Under the pieces are notes generated by a model. The model made no database searches and was not told the DNA's origin. It saw only the letters and a list, made by a program, of their open reading frames with translations. A program made the position numbers and the translations under genes. Of a DNA stretch of 64,000 bases, positions 8,168 to 16,123 are shown piece after piece. Position 1 is the first letter of the stretch; each line of letters opens with the position of its first letter. The DNA comes from Marinococcus halophilus (GTDB taxonomy: Bacteria; Bacillota; Bacilli; Bacillales; Marinococcaceae): assembly GCF_002265875.1 (NCBI RefSeq), contig NZ_NPFA01000007.1, positions 91,499 to 155,498 on the forward strand, given 5' to 3'.

Positions 8168-8722
8168 TTATGTCCGTGCTGCAGTTTTTTGCCGGTAATC
8201 CCATTCCAACCACAAAATCAACACGATTAGCAGAACTACCATGGCGGCGGGCACGAGCCATTGGCTGCTGCCCTTCTGTACTGCAGCCAGAACGGTTACG
8301 CTGACAGCGATAACGGGAGCCATTACATAATAGGGAAGGCTGCTGTAAAACCAACCGTACGGGAAAAAGTGAGCGCCGGTAATGACGGCAAAAAACAGCA
8401 CGGCATCCACGGGACTCGCAGCGATGGCCCAGAGGAGGAGCGGAAAATAAGCCAGCTGCGCAAGGTTCAGGCTGAGGCCGAGGCTGCTGAGCGGATTGTC
8501 GTCAAATTTCCATTCCGCCCGCAGCAGCCGGGAAAAAAGGATTGCCAGTGGCAGCATCAGCCCCGAAGAACAGAGCATGAGTATGTTTTGGGTATACAAA
8601 TCCAGGGAAAGCAGAAAAACTCCCGTTATCAGCACCCAGATCAGCACTGCGGCCATTAAAAAAGCAATGCCGTTTTTGCCCTTTACCGACAATTCCCTTC
8701 TCCATGCATGTATCTCCACCAT
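8168..8722 (-). CDS. DUF7010-like membrane protein
   Basis: A 184-residue integral membrane protein with about six hydrophobic segments. The N-terminal RRELSVKGKNGIAFLMAA and the blocks LMLPLAILFSRLL and HFFPYGWFY resemble the uncharacterised DUF7010 family. The ATG at 8722 is preceded by CGGAGG and is preferred over the GTG two codons upstream. It is separate from its neighbours. The function is unknown. Confidence 0.6.
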   Translation of the reverse strand: MVEIHAWRRELSVKGKNGIAFLMAAVLIWVLITGVFLLSLDLYTQNILMLCSSGLMLPLAILFSRLLRAEWKFDDNPLSSLGLSLNLAQLAYFPLLLWAIAASPVDAVLFFAVITGAHFFPYGWFYSSLPYYVMAPVIAVSVTVLAAVQKGSSQWLVPAAMVVLLIVLILWLEWDYRQKTAART

Positions 8723-8834
8723 TGCCACCTCCGTTGCGACGATTCATGAATTAAGCGTACCATAAAATCTCATTTATGGGAGGCATGTACTGCGGCCGAT
8801 TTACAAGATTTTTTATGTGAAAATACTATTGGAT

Positions 8835-8860
8835 GTTTCATTTTTTTATGAAATGGCAAT
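8835..8860 (+). promoter_or_regulatory. possible SigB-type promoter of the SDR gene
   Basis: GTTTCA-N14-GGCAAT, 46 bases before the SDR start. It resembles the Bacillus SigB consensus GTTTAA-N12-15-GGGTAT with imperfect -10. The downstream protein belongs to a family that includes general stress proteins, which supports the call. Confidence 0.4.
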
Positions 8861-8905
8861 ATAGAAGCACGTAATTAAATTATGTAAACAAAGGAGATTT
8901 TCAGC

Positions 8906-9793
8906 ATGACCCAGGATCCACGCAACCAGTATTATCATGACGATTATCCAAAGCAGTACCAGGATCCGCCTGGTGTGCAAAAATATATGAATCCTCAGCC
9001 GGACTGCGGCGAAAGCAGCTATGAAGGCACCGGCCAATTAAAGGGACGAAAAGCACTCGTTACCGGCGGCGATTCCGGTATCGGCCGGGCCGCGGCTATT
9101 GCGTACGCCCGTGAAGGCGCGGATGTGGCGATCAACTATCTTCCGGACGAGGAGCCGGACGCCCAGGACGTAAAAGAAATGATTGAACAGGCCGGGCGTA
9201 AAGCAGTGCTTCTGCCGGGAGATCTGAGAAGCGAAACGTTCTCCCGTGAACTCGTGCAGTCGGCCGTGGACGAGCTCGGCGGTCTGGACATTCTGGCACT
9301 TGTCGCCGGTAAACAGCAGGCCGTTAAGGATATTGCTGACCTTACGACCGAACAGATTGTTTCCACGTTTGAAACGAACGTGTTTTCCATGTACTGGATG
9401 ACCCAGGAAGCACTGCCGCATATGCCGGAGGGCGGATCGATCATAACAACGACGTCCGTTGAAGGCTATGATCCATCGCCGATGCTTCTGGACTATGCCG
9501 CAACCAAAAGCACTATCATCGGATTTACGAAGGCACTTGCCAAGCAGGTAGCCTCCCAGGGTATCCGGGTAAATTCGGTAGCACCGGGGCCATTCTGGTC
9601 TCCGCTGCAGATTTCCGGTGGTCAGCCGGGCGAAAACATCCCGAAATTCGGGGAAGAAACGCCGGAGACACCGCTTGGGCGTGCCGGCCAGCCGGTCGAG
9701 CTTTCCGGAGTCTACGTATTTCTTGCCTCCGACCAGGCAAGCTACGTAACCGGTCATGTATACAGCGCGACTGGCGGCTTAAACGCCAATTAA
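8906..9793 (+). CDS. SDR-family oxidoreductase, YhdF/YdaD general-stress type
   Basis: A 295-residue NAD(P)-dependent short-chain dehydrogenase. After a 45-residue N-terminal extension rich in Tyr, Pro and Gln, the Rossmann motif appears as [10 protein letters not shown] (near residue 53). The catalytic Ser is in TTSVEGY, and YAATK gives Tyr and Lys. The extension and sequence place it with the YhdF/YdaD (GSP39) class of Bacillus, a SigB-regulated group of unknown substrate. The gene has ribosome binding site AAAGGAGA and its own terminator, so it is monocistronic. Confidence 0.85.
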   Translation: MTQDPRNQYYHDDYPKQYQDPPGVQKYMNPQPDCGESSYEGTGQLKGRKALVTGGDSGIGRAAAIAYAREGADVAINYLPDEEPDAQDVKEMIEQAGRKAVLLPGDLRSETFSRELVQSAVDELGGLDILALVAGKQQAVKDIADLTTEQIVSTFETNVFSMYWMTQEALPHMPEGGSIITTTSVEGYDPSPMLLDYAATKSTIIGFTKALAKQVASQGIRVNSVAPGPFWSPLQISGGQPGENIPKFGEETPETPLGRAGQPVELSGVYVFLASDQASYVTGHVYSATGGLNAN

Positions 9794-9807
9794 TGAAGAC
9801 AGAAGAA

Positions 9808-9850
9808 AAGCACCCATTTCCCGGATTAACGGGAGATGGGTGCTTAATTT
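9808..9850. terminator. bidirectional terminator between the SDR and HxlR genes
   Basis: AAGCACCCATTTCCCG (9808-9823) pairs with CGGGAGATGGGTGCTT (9830-9845) and is followed by T-rich sequence on both strands. It serves the two convergent genes. Confidence 0.85.
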
Positions 9851-10210
9851 TTAGGACAGCTTTTCTTCCTGTGCCTCGGGCTCCTCTGCCTGCTTTCGTG
9901 CAACGTGGGAGCTTCCCCACTCGTGCATCGCTTCGAGTATCGGCTCCAGGCTCCGGCCATATTCAGTAATGGAATACTCCACCTTCGGCGGAATCTCCGG
10001 ATAAATGACGCGCTGAATGATATCCTCATCTTCAAGCTCGCGCAGCTGCTTGGTGAGCATACGCTGGGTGATACCCGGCATTTTTCGTTTTAATACGCTG
10101 AAGCGCTGCGTGCCGTCATTTAACAGATGAACAAGGATGACAGGCTTCCATTTGCCGACAAGGATGCCGAGCGCCTCCTGAAACTGACAGAATTCGACTT
10201 CTTTTTTCAT
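9851..10210 (-). CDS. HxlR-family transcriptional regulator
   Basis: A winged-helix regulator of 119 residues with the typical HxlR core (GILVGKWKPVILVHLL near the N-terminus, ITQRMLTKQLRELE as recognition region, KVEYSITEYGRSL as wing). An N-terminal Cys (VEFCQF) corresponds to the redox Cys of YodB/CatR/HypR regulators, which sense quinones and disulfide stress. It is transcribed away from an FMN azoreductase, the classic YodB target. ATG 10210 has AAGGAG at good spacing. It is probably a thiol-based repressor of the azoreductase gene. Confidence 0.85.
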   Translation of the reverse strand: MKKEVEFCQFQEALGILVGKWKPVILVHLLNDGTQRFSVLKRKMPGITQRMLTKQLRELEDEDIIQRVIYPEIPPKVEYSITEYGRSLEPILEAMHEWGSSHVARKQAEEPEAQEEKLS

Positions 10211-10260
10211 TAATGCCACTCCTTAGTATGATTTTATAAAGCAGGTATGTAGTCATTTGC

Positions 10261-10287
10261 TTGCATGCAATTCAGTATGTACATACT
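10261..10287. promoter_or_regulatory. two adjacent palindromes between the hxlR-type and azoreductase genes
   Basis: TTGCATGCAA (10261-10270) and AGTATGTACATACT (10274-10287) are both perfect and three bases apart. The second has the AGTA...TACT ends of YodB-type operators. They lie in the divergent region and are candidate operators of the HxlR regulator. No other feature is seen in 10288-10458 apart from the ribosome binding site of the next gene. Confidence 0.55.
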
Positions 10288-10458
10288 ACCACGTTTTATT
10301 TGAAAAACGAACTGTTCTGCTTCTGCCCGCCGAAAGCCGCCATTGGTACCCTCAAGGGAACTATACCACTTTTAAGTGCGTACTTGTTTTCACGGGCGGA
10401 GCGGCTAAAATAATAGGGGCAGAGAAAAATTAAACATTTAAGAAAAAGAGGGATAGCT

Positions 10459-11094
10459 GTGAACGTATTACTAGTAAAAGCAAATAACCGCCCGGATGGC
10501 ATTTCCACGAAAATGTACGAAACGTTTCTGGAAAACGTCCAGGACGCAGGCGCATTAAACGTCCAGACCTACGACGTATTTGAAGAGGATACACCGTACT
10601 TCGGCCAGGACTTCTTTGACGCCTTAGGCCGCCTTGCGACAGACGGCGAGCCAACCGAGATGGACCGCCGGGTGCTTGCCGCCAAGCAGAAAGCAAAGGA
10701 TGCGTTCAGCGCTGCTGATCTGGTCGTGTTTGCCTTCCCGCTGTGGAACCTGACGATTCCGGCTAAGCTGCAGACCTTTATTGACTATATCGCTGAAGCC
10801 GGCTACACGTTTAAATACAGCCCGGAGGGTGCGCTTGTGCCGCTCATGCCGGAGAAAAAAGTGATCTTTCTGAACGCCCGCGGCGGGGTATATTCCGCTC
10901 CGGAAATGGCTGGCATGGACATGGCGCTTACGTACATGCAGAACATTTTTGGCGGTCTGTACGGCATGGATATTGTAGATGAAGTGGTAATCGAAGGCCA
11001 TAACGCCAATCCGGACCAGGCAGAGGAAATCATCGAAGCCGGCCTGAAGGAAGTTGCGGAAGCCGCTTCCCGCGTTGCCTACCAAAAGGTATAA
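10459..11094 (+). CDS. azoR: FMN-dependent NADH:quinone reductase/azoreductase
   Basis: A flavodoxin-fold protein of 211 residues that reduces quinones and azo compounds by two electrons using NADH and FMN. AzoR landmarks are the N-terminal LVVKANNR-like strand (NVLLVKANNRPDG), the FMN loop FAFPLWNLTIPAKLQ near residue 94, and NARGGVYS near 138. It starts with GTG after AGAGGGA. It lies divergent from the HxlR regulator, matching the known YodB-AzoR1 arrangement, so it is probably induced by quinones or diamide-like stress. It ends in a strong terminator. Confidence 0.88.
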   Translation: MNVLLVKANNRPDGISTKMYETFLENVQDAGALNVQTYDVFEEDTPYFGQDFFDALGRLATDGEPTEMDRRVLAAKQKAKDAFSAADLVVFAFPLWNLTIPAKLQTFIDYIAEAGYTFKYSPEGALVPLMPEKKVIFLNARGGVYSAPEMAGMDMALTYMQNIFGGLYGMDIVDEVVIEGHNANPDQAEEIIEAGLKEVAEAASRVAYQKV

Positions 11095-11109
11095 CGAAAC
11101 AAATCGATC

Positions 11110-11145
11110 AACCCGTTCGGCAGGAAACTGCCGGCGGGTTTTTTT
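11110..11145 (+). terminator. terminator after the azoreductase gene
   Basis: AACCCG plus CGGCAG pair across a GAAA loop with CTGCCG plus CGGGTT, followed by seven T. Confidence 0.85.
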
Positions 11146-11225
11146 ATGCAGGAGCGGAGGACATAATAGAAAATTTCTGCTACACTGCATTTGTAATATT
11201 TTAGGAGTTTAAGGGAGAGGAGAAC

Positions 11226-11516
11226 ATGGAAGCGGTCCGCAATCGAATACGTACGATGCTGATATTTCTGTTGAACGGGCTGATTTTTATTTGGATTTTT
11301 ATTGTAAACATTATGGCTTTCACGGGACAGAGTTATCTGGGAAACACCGCTATGTCTTTTCCTTTACTATTAACAGTTAATCTATTTCTTATATGGAATT
11401 ATAACTGCGGGGCAAAAGAAAGCATAAACAAAGCTGAAGCGGTATGGTTTAGAATACTGGCGGCGCTGCTGCTTATGGGTACAATAAGCTTCGTGCTTGC
11501 GGAGGTACTTAATTAA
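11226..11516 (+). CDS. small membrane protein
   Basis: A 96-residue protein with three hydrophobic segments (about residues 11-30, 43-60 and 75-93). It has ribosome binding site GGGAGAGGA and is followed 19 bases later by a DUF4181-like gene, so the two are probably one transcript. No family recognised. Confidence 0.6.
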   Translation: MEAVRNRIRTMLIFLLNGLIFIWIFIVNIMAFTGQSYLGNTAMSFPLLLTVNLFLIWNYNCGAKESINKAEAVWFRILAALLLMGTISFVLAEVLN

Positions 11517-11535
11517 TTCGAAGAAAGGTGATAAA

Positions 11536-11886
11536 TTGCCAGAATATTTTTCTATTGCAGTGCTTGCCAGCATACTGCTTCGCTTCCCTCTAGAAATATG
11601 GATTGTACCAAAGGGAGCGGTGACGATTAAAGAAACCCGGGGGCAATACTGGTCATTTGGCATTCTTATTGTCGCTTTAGTTCTGATAATGATTCCAACT
11701 TTTACAGTAGATACATATTCGCAAGGCTATATCCCGCTGTTTATGCTTTCTGTATTGATGCTATTTGGAGCTGCTCAAGCATGGCTCGAATGGTATTTTG
11801 CCTACGAGGCGAAAGAATATATAGTATCAACGATTATTACTTTGTTTTTTATCGTTTCTTATTTTGCGCTGGAACTTCTATTTTAA
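11536..11886 (+). CDS. DUF4181-like membrane protein
   Basis: A 116-residue protein with four hydrophobic segments. The block QAWLEWYFAYEAKEYIVS resembles the conserved core of DUF4181 proteins of Bacillus (an AxxEWxYxxxxKxYI pattern). I chose TTG 11536 because AAAGGTG lies seven bases before it; an in-frame TTG at 11497 would overlap the upstream gene. The function is unknown. A distant relative is encoded on the opposite strand just downstream (QALLDAVEEK). Confidence 0.55.
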   Translation: MPEYFSIAVLASILLRFPLEIWIVPKGAVTIKETRGQYWSFGILIVALVLIMIPTFTVDTYSQGYIPLFMLSVLMLFGAAQAWLEWYFAYEAKEYIVSTIITLFFIVSYFALELLF

Positions 11887-11899
11887 ATATAAATGGTAT

Positions 11900-12265
11900 T
11901 CAAAAAAGCATCAGGTGCGTCAAAGCCACTATGCCGATTAGTGCAGAAACAACGCTGATCAAAAAAGAATGCCAGTGCTTTCGTTCCTGAGGGATATTAC
12001 GTTTTTCTTCGACAGCGTCAAGCAGGGCCTGAAGGGCAAAGTGGAACCCCAGTACCGGGAAAACCCACGGCGTTTTTTCGGTTCCGATGAAAAGAATAAG
12101 AAGAAAAAGCGCAAAAATTGTGGCGTAGATTTTTGCCCGCAAAAACTTCTCTTCCTGCCTTCGGTAGTTATTTCTTCGATAAGGGACCTGCGTTTTGTAC
12201 CGTATTCCTTTGTCGATGACAAAAGCAAGCAGGAGAATAATACAAATGAGGATTGCCGTTATCAT
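11900..12265 (-). CDS. DUF4181-like membrane protein
   Basis: A 121-residue membrane protein with an N-terminal helix, a basic loop (YRRNNYRRQEEK), two central helices and a C-terminal helix. Its arrangement and the segment HFALQALLDAVEEK recall DUF4181 proteins. ATG 12265 is favoured over an upstream start at 12295 because GAAAGGAG precedes it. It converges with the previous gene (13 bases between the stops). Unknown function. Confidence 0.5.
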   Translation of the reverse strand: MITAILICIILLLAFVIDKGIRYKTQVPYRRNNYRRQEEKFLRAKIYATIFALFLLILFIGTEKTPWVFPVLGFHFALQALLDAVEEKRNIPQERKHWHSFLISVVSALIGIVALTHLMLF

Positions 12266-12313
12266 ACAGCAGCTCCTTTCTATAATACAAAACACAAATG
12301 AGGATGAAAATTC

Positions 12314-12604
12314 ATGACTGCATTTACAGAAGGAATCACAATTCTGCTATTGTTATGCCTCCCGCTGGCGCTTGTCTCCTTTGCTTTGTATGCAGTGCTT
12401 GAGCCAAAGAGCTGGAAAATGCATGCGTTGTTAACCATTGGGTACATACTTATTACGGGGGCAGTTTCTCTTGTAAGTGCGGCTGTTGCCAGCTGGAGGG
12501 GCGGAGCATTTGAAGCAGGAGAAGTAGTTTATACATTTACTACGATCACGGTTTGTATGATTGTCGGACTCGGCGGCTACTATCTGTTTCGGCCGTATTT
12601 GTAG
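12314..12604 (+). CDS. small membrane protein
   Basis: A 96-residue protein of three hydrophobic segments (about residues 8-28, 38-60 and 72-92) with no recognised family. The start follows AATGAGGATG, a weak ribosome binding site. It lies between two minus-strand membrane protein genes with 11-48 base gaps, part of a run of five small membrane proteins of unknown role. Confidence 0.5.
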   Translation: MTAFTEGITILLLLCLPLALVSFALYAVLEPKSWKMHALLTIGYILITGAVSLVSAAVASWRGGAFEAGEVVYTFTTITVCMIVGLGGYYLFRPYL

Positions 12605-12615
12605 CGCCCGGCCTG

Positions 12616-13119
12616 CTATGATAAACGAAAGGCCCGTATCAAAAACGGCAGCATTACGACAAATATTCCAGCCAGCAGACTTATTATTAACAAGTGGGGC
12701 GGCCCAGAGCCGTTAATACTTGTGACAAACGCTGCATTTAAACCGGCAAACATCACCAGCATATAATTTTTTACCGTATTCAGCAGAAGAATGCTGTTGC
12801 GGTATTGGGCACGGACATTGCCTTCATGAATTTTCCTGGGGTAGTTATGTATATGTGGCACTCGTTCCAATAAGGACATGAAAATCCATAATACAGAAGT
12901 GAGAGCCAGCAAAAGCCATATAGCCGCTTTGTTTCCATACGCATTTACTTCTCCGTTCATGCTGAAATGTACAGGCACTTCTTCTGGAAATGTACTATAC
13001 ATAAAAGCAAAAAAGACTGCCCCCGCAAAAAATAGTATAATCCCCGCAGCGTCGAGCCAAACACAGAACTTCGGCCGTGAAACACGGGCTTTTTCCGGAT
13101 GTTGGTTCAACAATTCCAT
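12616..13119 (-). CDS. DUF1648-domain membrane protein
   Basis: A 167-residue protein with four transmembrane helices. The first pair contains the DUF1648 signature (YSTFPEEVPVHFSMNGEVNAYGNK), found in SdpI-like immunity proteins and many uncharacterised Firmicute membrane proteins. The start is ATG 13119, eight bases after a perfect AAAGGAGGTG; the open frame extends upstream but lacks a signal. The SdpI C-terminal part is absent. Its job here is unknown. Confidence 0.7.
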   Translation of the reverse strand: MELLNQHPEKARVSRPKFCVWLDAAGIILFFAGAVFFAFMYSTFPEEVPVHFSMNGEVNAYGNKAAIWLLLALTSVLWIFMSLLERVPHIHNYPRKIHEGNVRAQYRNSILLLNTVKNYMLVMFAGLNAAFVTSINGSGPPHLLIISLLAGIFVVMLPFLIRAFRLS

Positions 13120-13279
13120 ATAGAAATACACCTCCTTTAAATTTCTATTAATGCCTATTTTAGCAAATGCGCCTTTGGAAAACAGTTGAACTATTGCCAC
13201 CTTTGCTTTTAATAATTAAAGATAATTATCCATATTTATGTATGAAATAGAAATGTAAAACTATTATTAATGAATTTTT

Positions 13280-13305
13280 GTTTGAAATATTAATAGTTCG
13301 GAAAA
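13280..13305 (+). promoter_or_regulatory. possible SigB-like promoter before the Lys-rich gene
   Basis: GTTTGA-N14-GGAAAA. The -35 is good, the -10 weak. It lies about 93 bases before the start of the Lys-rich gene. The rest of 13120-13397 is AT-rich and holds nothing else I can name. Confidence 0.25.
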
Positions 13306-13397
13306 GATATATGTATAAGTAAATAATTATTAAGCAGAGGTCTTACATCAGTATACAGGCGTCTATCGGTGATTGAACCATCAAAGGAGATGATGAC

Positions 13398-13691
13398 ATG
13401 GCAGAGGAAAACAAGAATAGGAAGCAAGAAAATAACAGTAAGGATAACAAAGGGTACGGCTGGATAGCCACGGGCAGCCTGATCGGCGGGTCTCTTCCAC
13501 TGATCACCAGAAAAATTAAAAAAGGCCTGATCCCAGGTGATGAGAAAGGCAAGAAGAAAGACAAGAAGAAAAAGTCTAAAAAACCGCGTTACATTTTAAA
13601 CAAAAAAAGTACGCCGAAAAAACTGGCTAAAAAGAAAAAGCGCCTGAAGAAAAAAGCAAAAGGCAAGCTGCCGAAAAAGCTGAAGAAGTAA
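13398..13691 (+). CDS. small Lys-rich basic protein
   Basis: A 97-residue protein of which roughly a third is lysine, almost all in the C-terminal two thirds (KKKDKKKKSKK, KLAKKKKRLKKKAK). The N-terminus (about 1-22) is polar, then a short glycine-rich stretch GYGWIATGSLIGGSLP. Such extreme basicity stands out against the acidic proteins around it. It could bind nucleic acid or polyphosphate, as histone-H1-like tails do, but no family is recognised. Good ribosome binding site (AAAGGAG) and its own terminator. Confidence 0.65.
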   Translation: MAEENKNRKQENNSKDNKGYGWIATGSLIGGSLPLITRKIKKGLIPGDEKGKKKDKKKKSKKPRYILNKKSTPKKLAKKKKRLKKKAKGKLPKKLKK

Positions 13692-13699
13692 CGATATTT

Positions 13700-13724
13700 C
13701 CTCCCGGATCCGGGAGGTTTTTTT
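13700..13724 (+). terminator. terminator after the Lys-rich gene
   Basis: CCTCCCGG-AT-CCGGGAGG followed by seven T. Confidence 0.85.
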
Positions 13725-13817
13725 ATGAAATTTTTGAGCAAAAGATAGTTTCAAATGTGTAATAAGCGTATATAATTAATAATGAAAATACCATTACTTT
13801 CGGACAAGGAGGAATGC

Positions 13818-14258
13818 ATGATGGCAGATTTAACACCTAATCGCCGTAATCGTGGGTTTTTCCCGGATCTTTCTCGTGGTTTTGGATTTGGAGATTTGCT
13901 GAACGACCGTTTCTTTGAACCTTTTCAGGACATGAATAAGTTTAAACTCGATGTCCGGGATGAGGACAAAGAGTACGTGGTGGAAGCGGAGCTTCCGGGC
14001 TTTCACAAGGAAGACATCCGGGTGGAATACGAAGCACCGGTGCTGTCCATCAGCGCCAAACGAGAGGAAAAGCAGGATGTCAGCCATGATGATTATGTCC
14101 ACAGGGAGCGAAGCTACGGAGAATTCCAGCGGCGGGTGACTCTCGACAACGTCAAAGACGACGAAATACAGGCTTCTTTTGATAACGGGGTACTGAAGCT
14201 GCAGCTGCCGAAAGAAGAAAAACGCTCCATCAAGAAAAAACAAATCGATATTCAATAG
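13818..14258 (+). CDS. Hsp20/alpha-crystallin small heat shock protein
   Basis: A 146-residue ATP-independent holdase chaperone. The N-terminal arm has a FGFGDLLNDRFFEPF segment. The alpha-crystallin domain runs from about residue 40 (KLDVRDEDKEYVVEAELPGFHKEDIRV) to FDNGVLKLQLPK, which is the conserved GVLxLxxPK. ATG 13818 is seven bases after AAGGAGG, so the 12 codons of open frame upstream are not used. A GTTTCA-N14-GTATAT element at 13748-13773 could be a weak SigB-like promoter; TATAAT at 13771 would serve SigA. Confidence 0.88.
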   Translation: MMADLTPNRRNRGFFPDLSRGFGFGDLLNDRFFEPFQDMNKFKLDVRDEDKEYVVEAELPGFHKEDIRVEYEAPVLSISAKREEKQDVSHDDYVHRERSYGEFQRRVTLDNVKDDEIQASFDNGVLKLQLPKEEKRSIKKKQIDIQ

Positions 14259-14446
14259 AAATATTACAATCATAATGTAAAATTTCATTTCCGTGTTTAA
14301 ATACGTTGAATGCCCTCGTATTACCGCGTTAAATGATTTATTTCAAGAGGAAATACCCACCTTCATTTCGAAGGCGGTAATCTGATTGTAATATTTTGTG
14401 ACAAATTTTGGTGTATAAGGCGTCAAATATATGCTTATGAAGTTTT

Positions 14447-14475
14447 AAAGCAGGCCATTGGGCCTGCTTTTTTTA
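14447..14475 (+). terminator. strong hairpin terminator in the leader region of the 3D-domain gene
   Basis: AAAGCAGGCC pairs with GGCCTGCTTT across ATTG, then T-run. It lies 190 bases after the Hsp20 stop and 255 before the 3D-domain gene. It could end Hsp20 transcripts or act as an attenuator. Confidence 0.8.
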
Positions 14476-14730
14476 CATAAAAAGAAAGTTTATTAAGAGG
14501 AGATTACATCTAAATTAATGCTATTGATATTTTCAAGCCCCAGCGTCATAATCGGTAGCGTTGTGTTTAAGAGAAAGCACATAAGTATTTCGGCAATCAA
14601 CTACATTAAACAATCAACCTATCCATGCAGTATTGACGTAAAGGTAAGTAATCATATAGGCAAACAGTCCATTGTTCACTGGCATCGTCTTTAAGACGAA
14701 AAATATCTTTACCTCGGAGGTTGAATCAAT
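14476..14730 (+). other. long intergenic leader of the 3D-domain gene
   Basis: There are 255 bases with no gene I can support. Visible are a perfect hairpin TCGTCTT-T-AAGACGA (14685-14699), and AGGTAA at 14641 that could pair with TTACCT just before the ribosome binding site CGGAGG. A 56-codon open frame starts at ATG 14518 after AGAGGAG but matches nothing. The TGTAAT...TGTGAC spacing at 14385-14400 is off the WalR consensus. Confidence 0.3.
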
Positions 14731-15402
14731 ATGATGAAAAAAACATTATTCGGTACAGCAGTTACAGCAGGCGTGATCCTTGGAGCACCACAGGCAGCGG
14801 ATGCCTCCATCAGCGACCACGGCCAAATGGAAAGAGGAGACGTTAATTCCTCTGTTGCAGAACTGCAGGACAAGTTAAAAGAAAAAGGCTACTTTAACGG
14901 AAACACAGGCTCTACGTTCGGACCAAGAACGGAAAGCGCGGTTAAAGACTTTCAGGCAGACAACGGTATCTCTTCTTCTGCGGGCGACTACTTCGGCGTA
15001 GCTGGCCCGGAAACACAGGCAGCACTTGGCGGATCTTCTGATTCTTCCAGTGATTCCAGCGAGGAAGTAGCAGGCGAATCGACCTCTGAGTCCTCCGACA
15101 GCAGCAGTGAAGGCGAAACCATGACGATGGAAGCTACGGCGTATACAGCTGATTGTGCAGGCTGCAGCGGTATTACTGCCACTGGCAAAAACTTAAACGA
15201 AGATCCTAATGCGAACGTAGTCGCTGTTGACCCGGACGTAATCCCACTCGGTTCCACAGTGAAAATCGAAGGCATGGGTACGTATACAGCAGCTGACACA
15301 GGCGGTGCAATTAATGGCGACCGCATGGATGTCCATGTGCCAACCAAATCCGAAGCTTATTCCTTCGGCCGTCAGGACGTTGAAGTAACAGTAGTCGACT
15401 AA
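14731..15402 (+). CDS. secreted peptidoglycan-binding and 3D-domain protein
   Basis: A 223-residue exported cell-wall protein, a putative lytic transglycosylase-type hydrolase like YocH. Signal peptide residues 1-26; a peptidoglycan_binding_1 domain at about 36-98 (VAELQDKLKEKGYFNG, GPRTESAVKDFQ); a Ser-rich acidic linker at about 100-128; and the 3D domain from METMTMEATAY-like text (MTMEATAYTADCAGCSG) to the three catalytic Asp region TAADTGGAINGDRMDVHV. In YocH the binding modules are LysM instead. It is monocistronic. Confidence 0.85.
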   Translation: MMKKTLFGTAVTAGVILGAPQAADASISDHGQMERGDVNSSVAELQDKLKEKGYFNGNTGSTFGPRTESAVKDFQADNGISSSAGDYFGVAGPETQAALGGSSDSSSDSSEEVAGESTSESSDSSSEGETMTMEATAYTADCAGCSGITATGKNLNEDPNANVVAVDPDVIPLGSTVKIEGMGTYTAADTGGAINGDRMDVHVPTKSEAYSFGRQDVEVTVVD

Positions 15403-15418
15403 TAATAGGATCAGGCAA

Positions 15419-15450
15419 AAATCCTCTCCAAAGCTGGAGGGGATTTTTTT
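15419..15450 (+). terminator. terminator after the 3D-domain gene
   Basis: AAATCCTCTCC pairs with GGAGGGGATTT and is followed by a T-run. Confidence 0.8.
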
Positions 15451-15570
15451 ATTTCTACATTCCAATGATGGTTGATATTAAAAAGCAGTTAAAACACTTA
15501 TAATATGAAAGAGGTAAAGTAAGAAATTAATTTTGTTTATAATTATAATTGTTACGCCGGAGGAAAAAAG

Positions 15571-16077
15571 ATGATACATATCGAACAGGCCGGGCCTTCG
15601 CACGTTTCCGGCATCATTTCTGTGTGTACGAAAGCTACGTGGGCCACGTACCGGGGGCTCTGCAATGATGATTATCTCGAGCGGGTGTGCCGGGAGTTTT
15701 ATAATGTTTCCAGAGTGTTCGATGAAGTGAAGCATACAAGCCTCGACTGGGGCGGCTATTTTTCGGCGGTGGAGAACGAAATGGTGATTGGTGCTGCGGG
15801 TGGTGGTATGACAGGGGAAAAGGAATCCGAACTGTATGTGTTATATCTGGATCCGGACCGCCGCAATGAAGGGATCGGCACCATGCTGCTTGAAGCCGTA
15901 ACCCGGCAGCAGAAGCTCCTCGGGGCCGAGGAACAATGGGTGTCGGTCCAGAAAGGCAACCAACTCGCGATTCCGTTTTATGATGCAAAAGGCTTTACGT
16001 ACGAAGGAGAGCGTACCGGATATGCCAATACGGAGGATGAAGATTACATATCGCTCCGGTACAGGCGCCTTATTTAA
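15571..16077 (+). CDS. GNAT-family N-acetyltransferase
   Basis: A 168-residue acetyl-CoA-dependent acyltransferase. Motif A is visible as LYLDPDRRNEGIGTMLLEAV (near residue 90-108, with the RxxGIG acetyl-CoA loop), followed by the late motif B strand QLAIPFYDAKGFTYEGE (a NxxAxxFYxxxGF variant). It has ribosome binding site CGGAGGAA. The substrate cannot be told. It is followed by a tiny membrane protein gene, with which it may be cotranscribed. Confidence 0.85.
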   Translation: MIHIEQAGPSHVSGIISVCTKATWATYRGLCNDDYLERVCREFYNVSRVFDEVKHTSLDWGGYFSAVENEMVIGAAGGGMTGEKESELYVLYLDPDRRNEGIGTMLLEAVTRQQKLLGAEEQWVSVQKGNQLAIPFYDAKGFTYEGERTGYANTEDEDYISLRYRRLI

Positions 16078-16123
16078 ATAGAAGAAAAACGGCTGCGATT
16101 ACAGCGACCGAAGGAGGAAAACA

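Noticed and set aside
13201-13235. GATAATTATC, like part of a Fur box, between the DUF1648 and Lys-rich genes.
   Set aside because: Only ten symmetrical bases, without the full 7-1-7 arrangement, and neither neighbour is an iron gene.
14385-14400. TGTAAT...TGTGAC, similar to a WalR site, upstream of the YocH-like gene.
   Set aside because: Spacing and second half do not fit TGTWAH-N5-TGTWAH.
14518-14688. 56-codon open frame in the leader of the 3D-domain gene, after AGAGGAG.
   Set aside because: The sequence has no resemblance to a folded protein or known leader peptide, and spacing to the ribosome binding site is too long.
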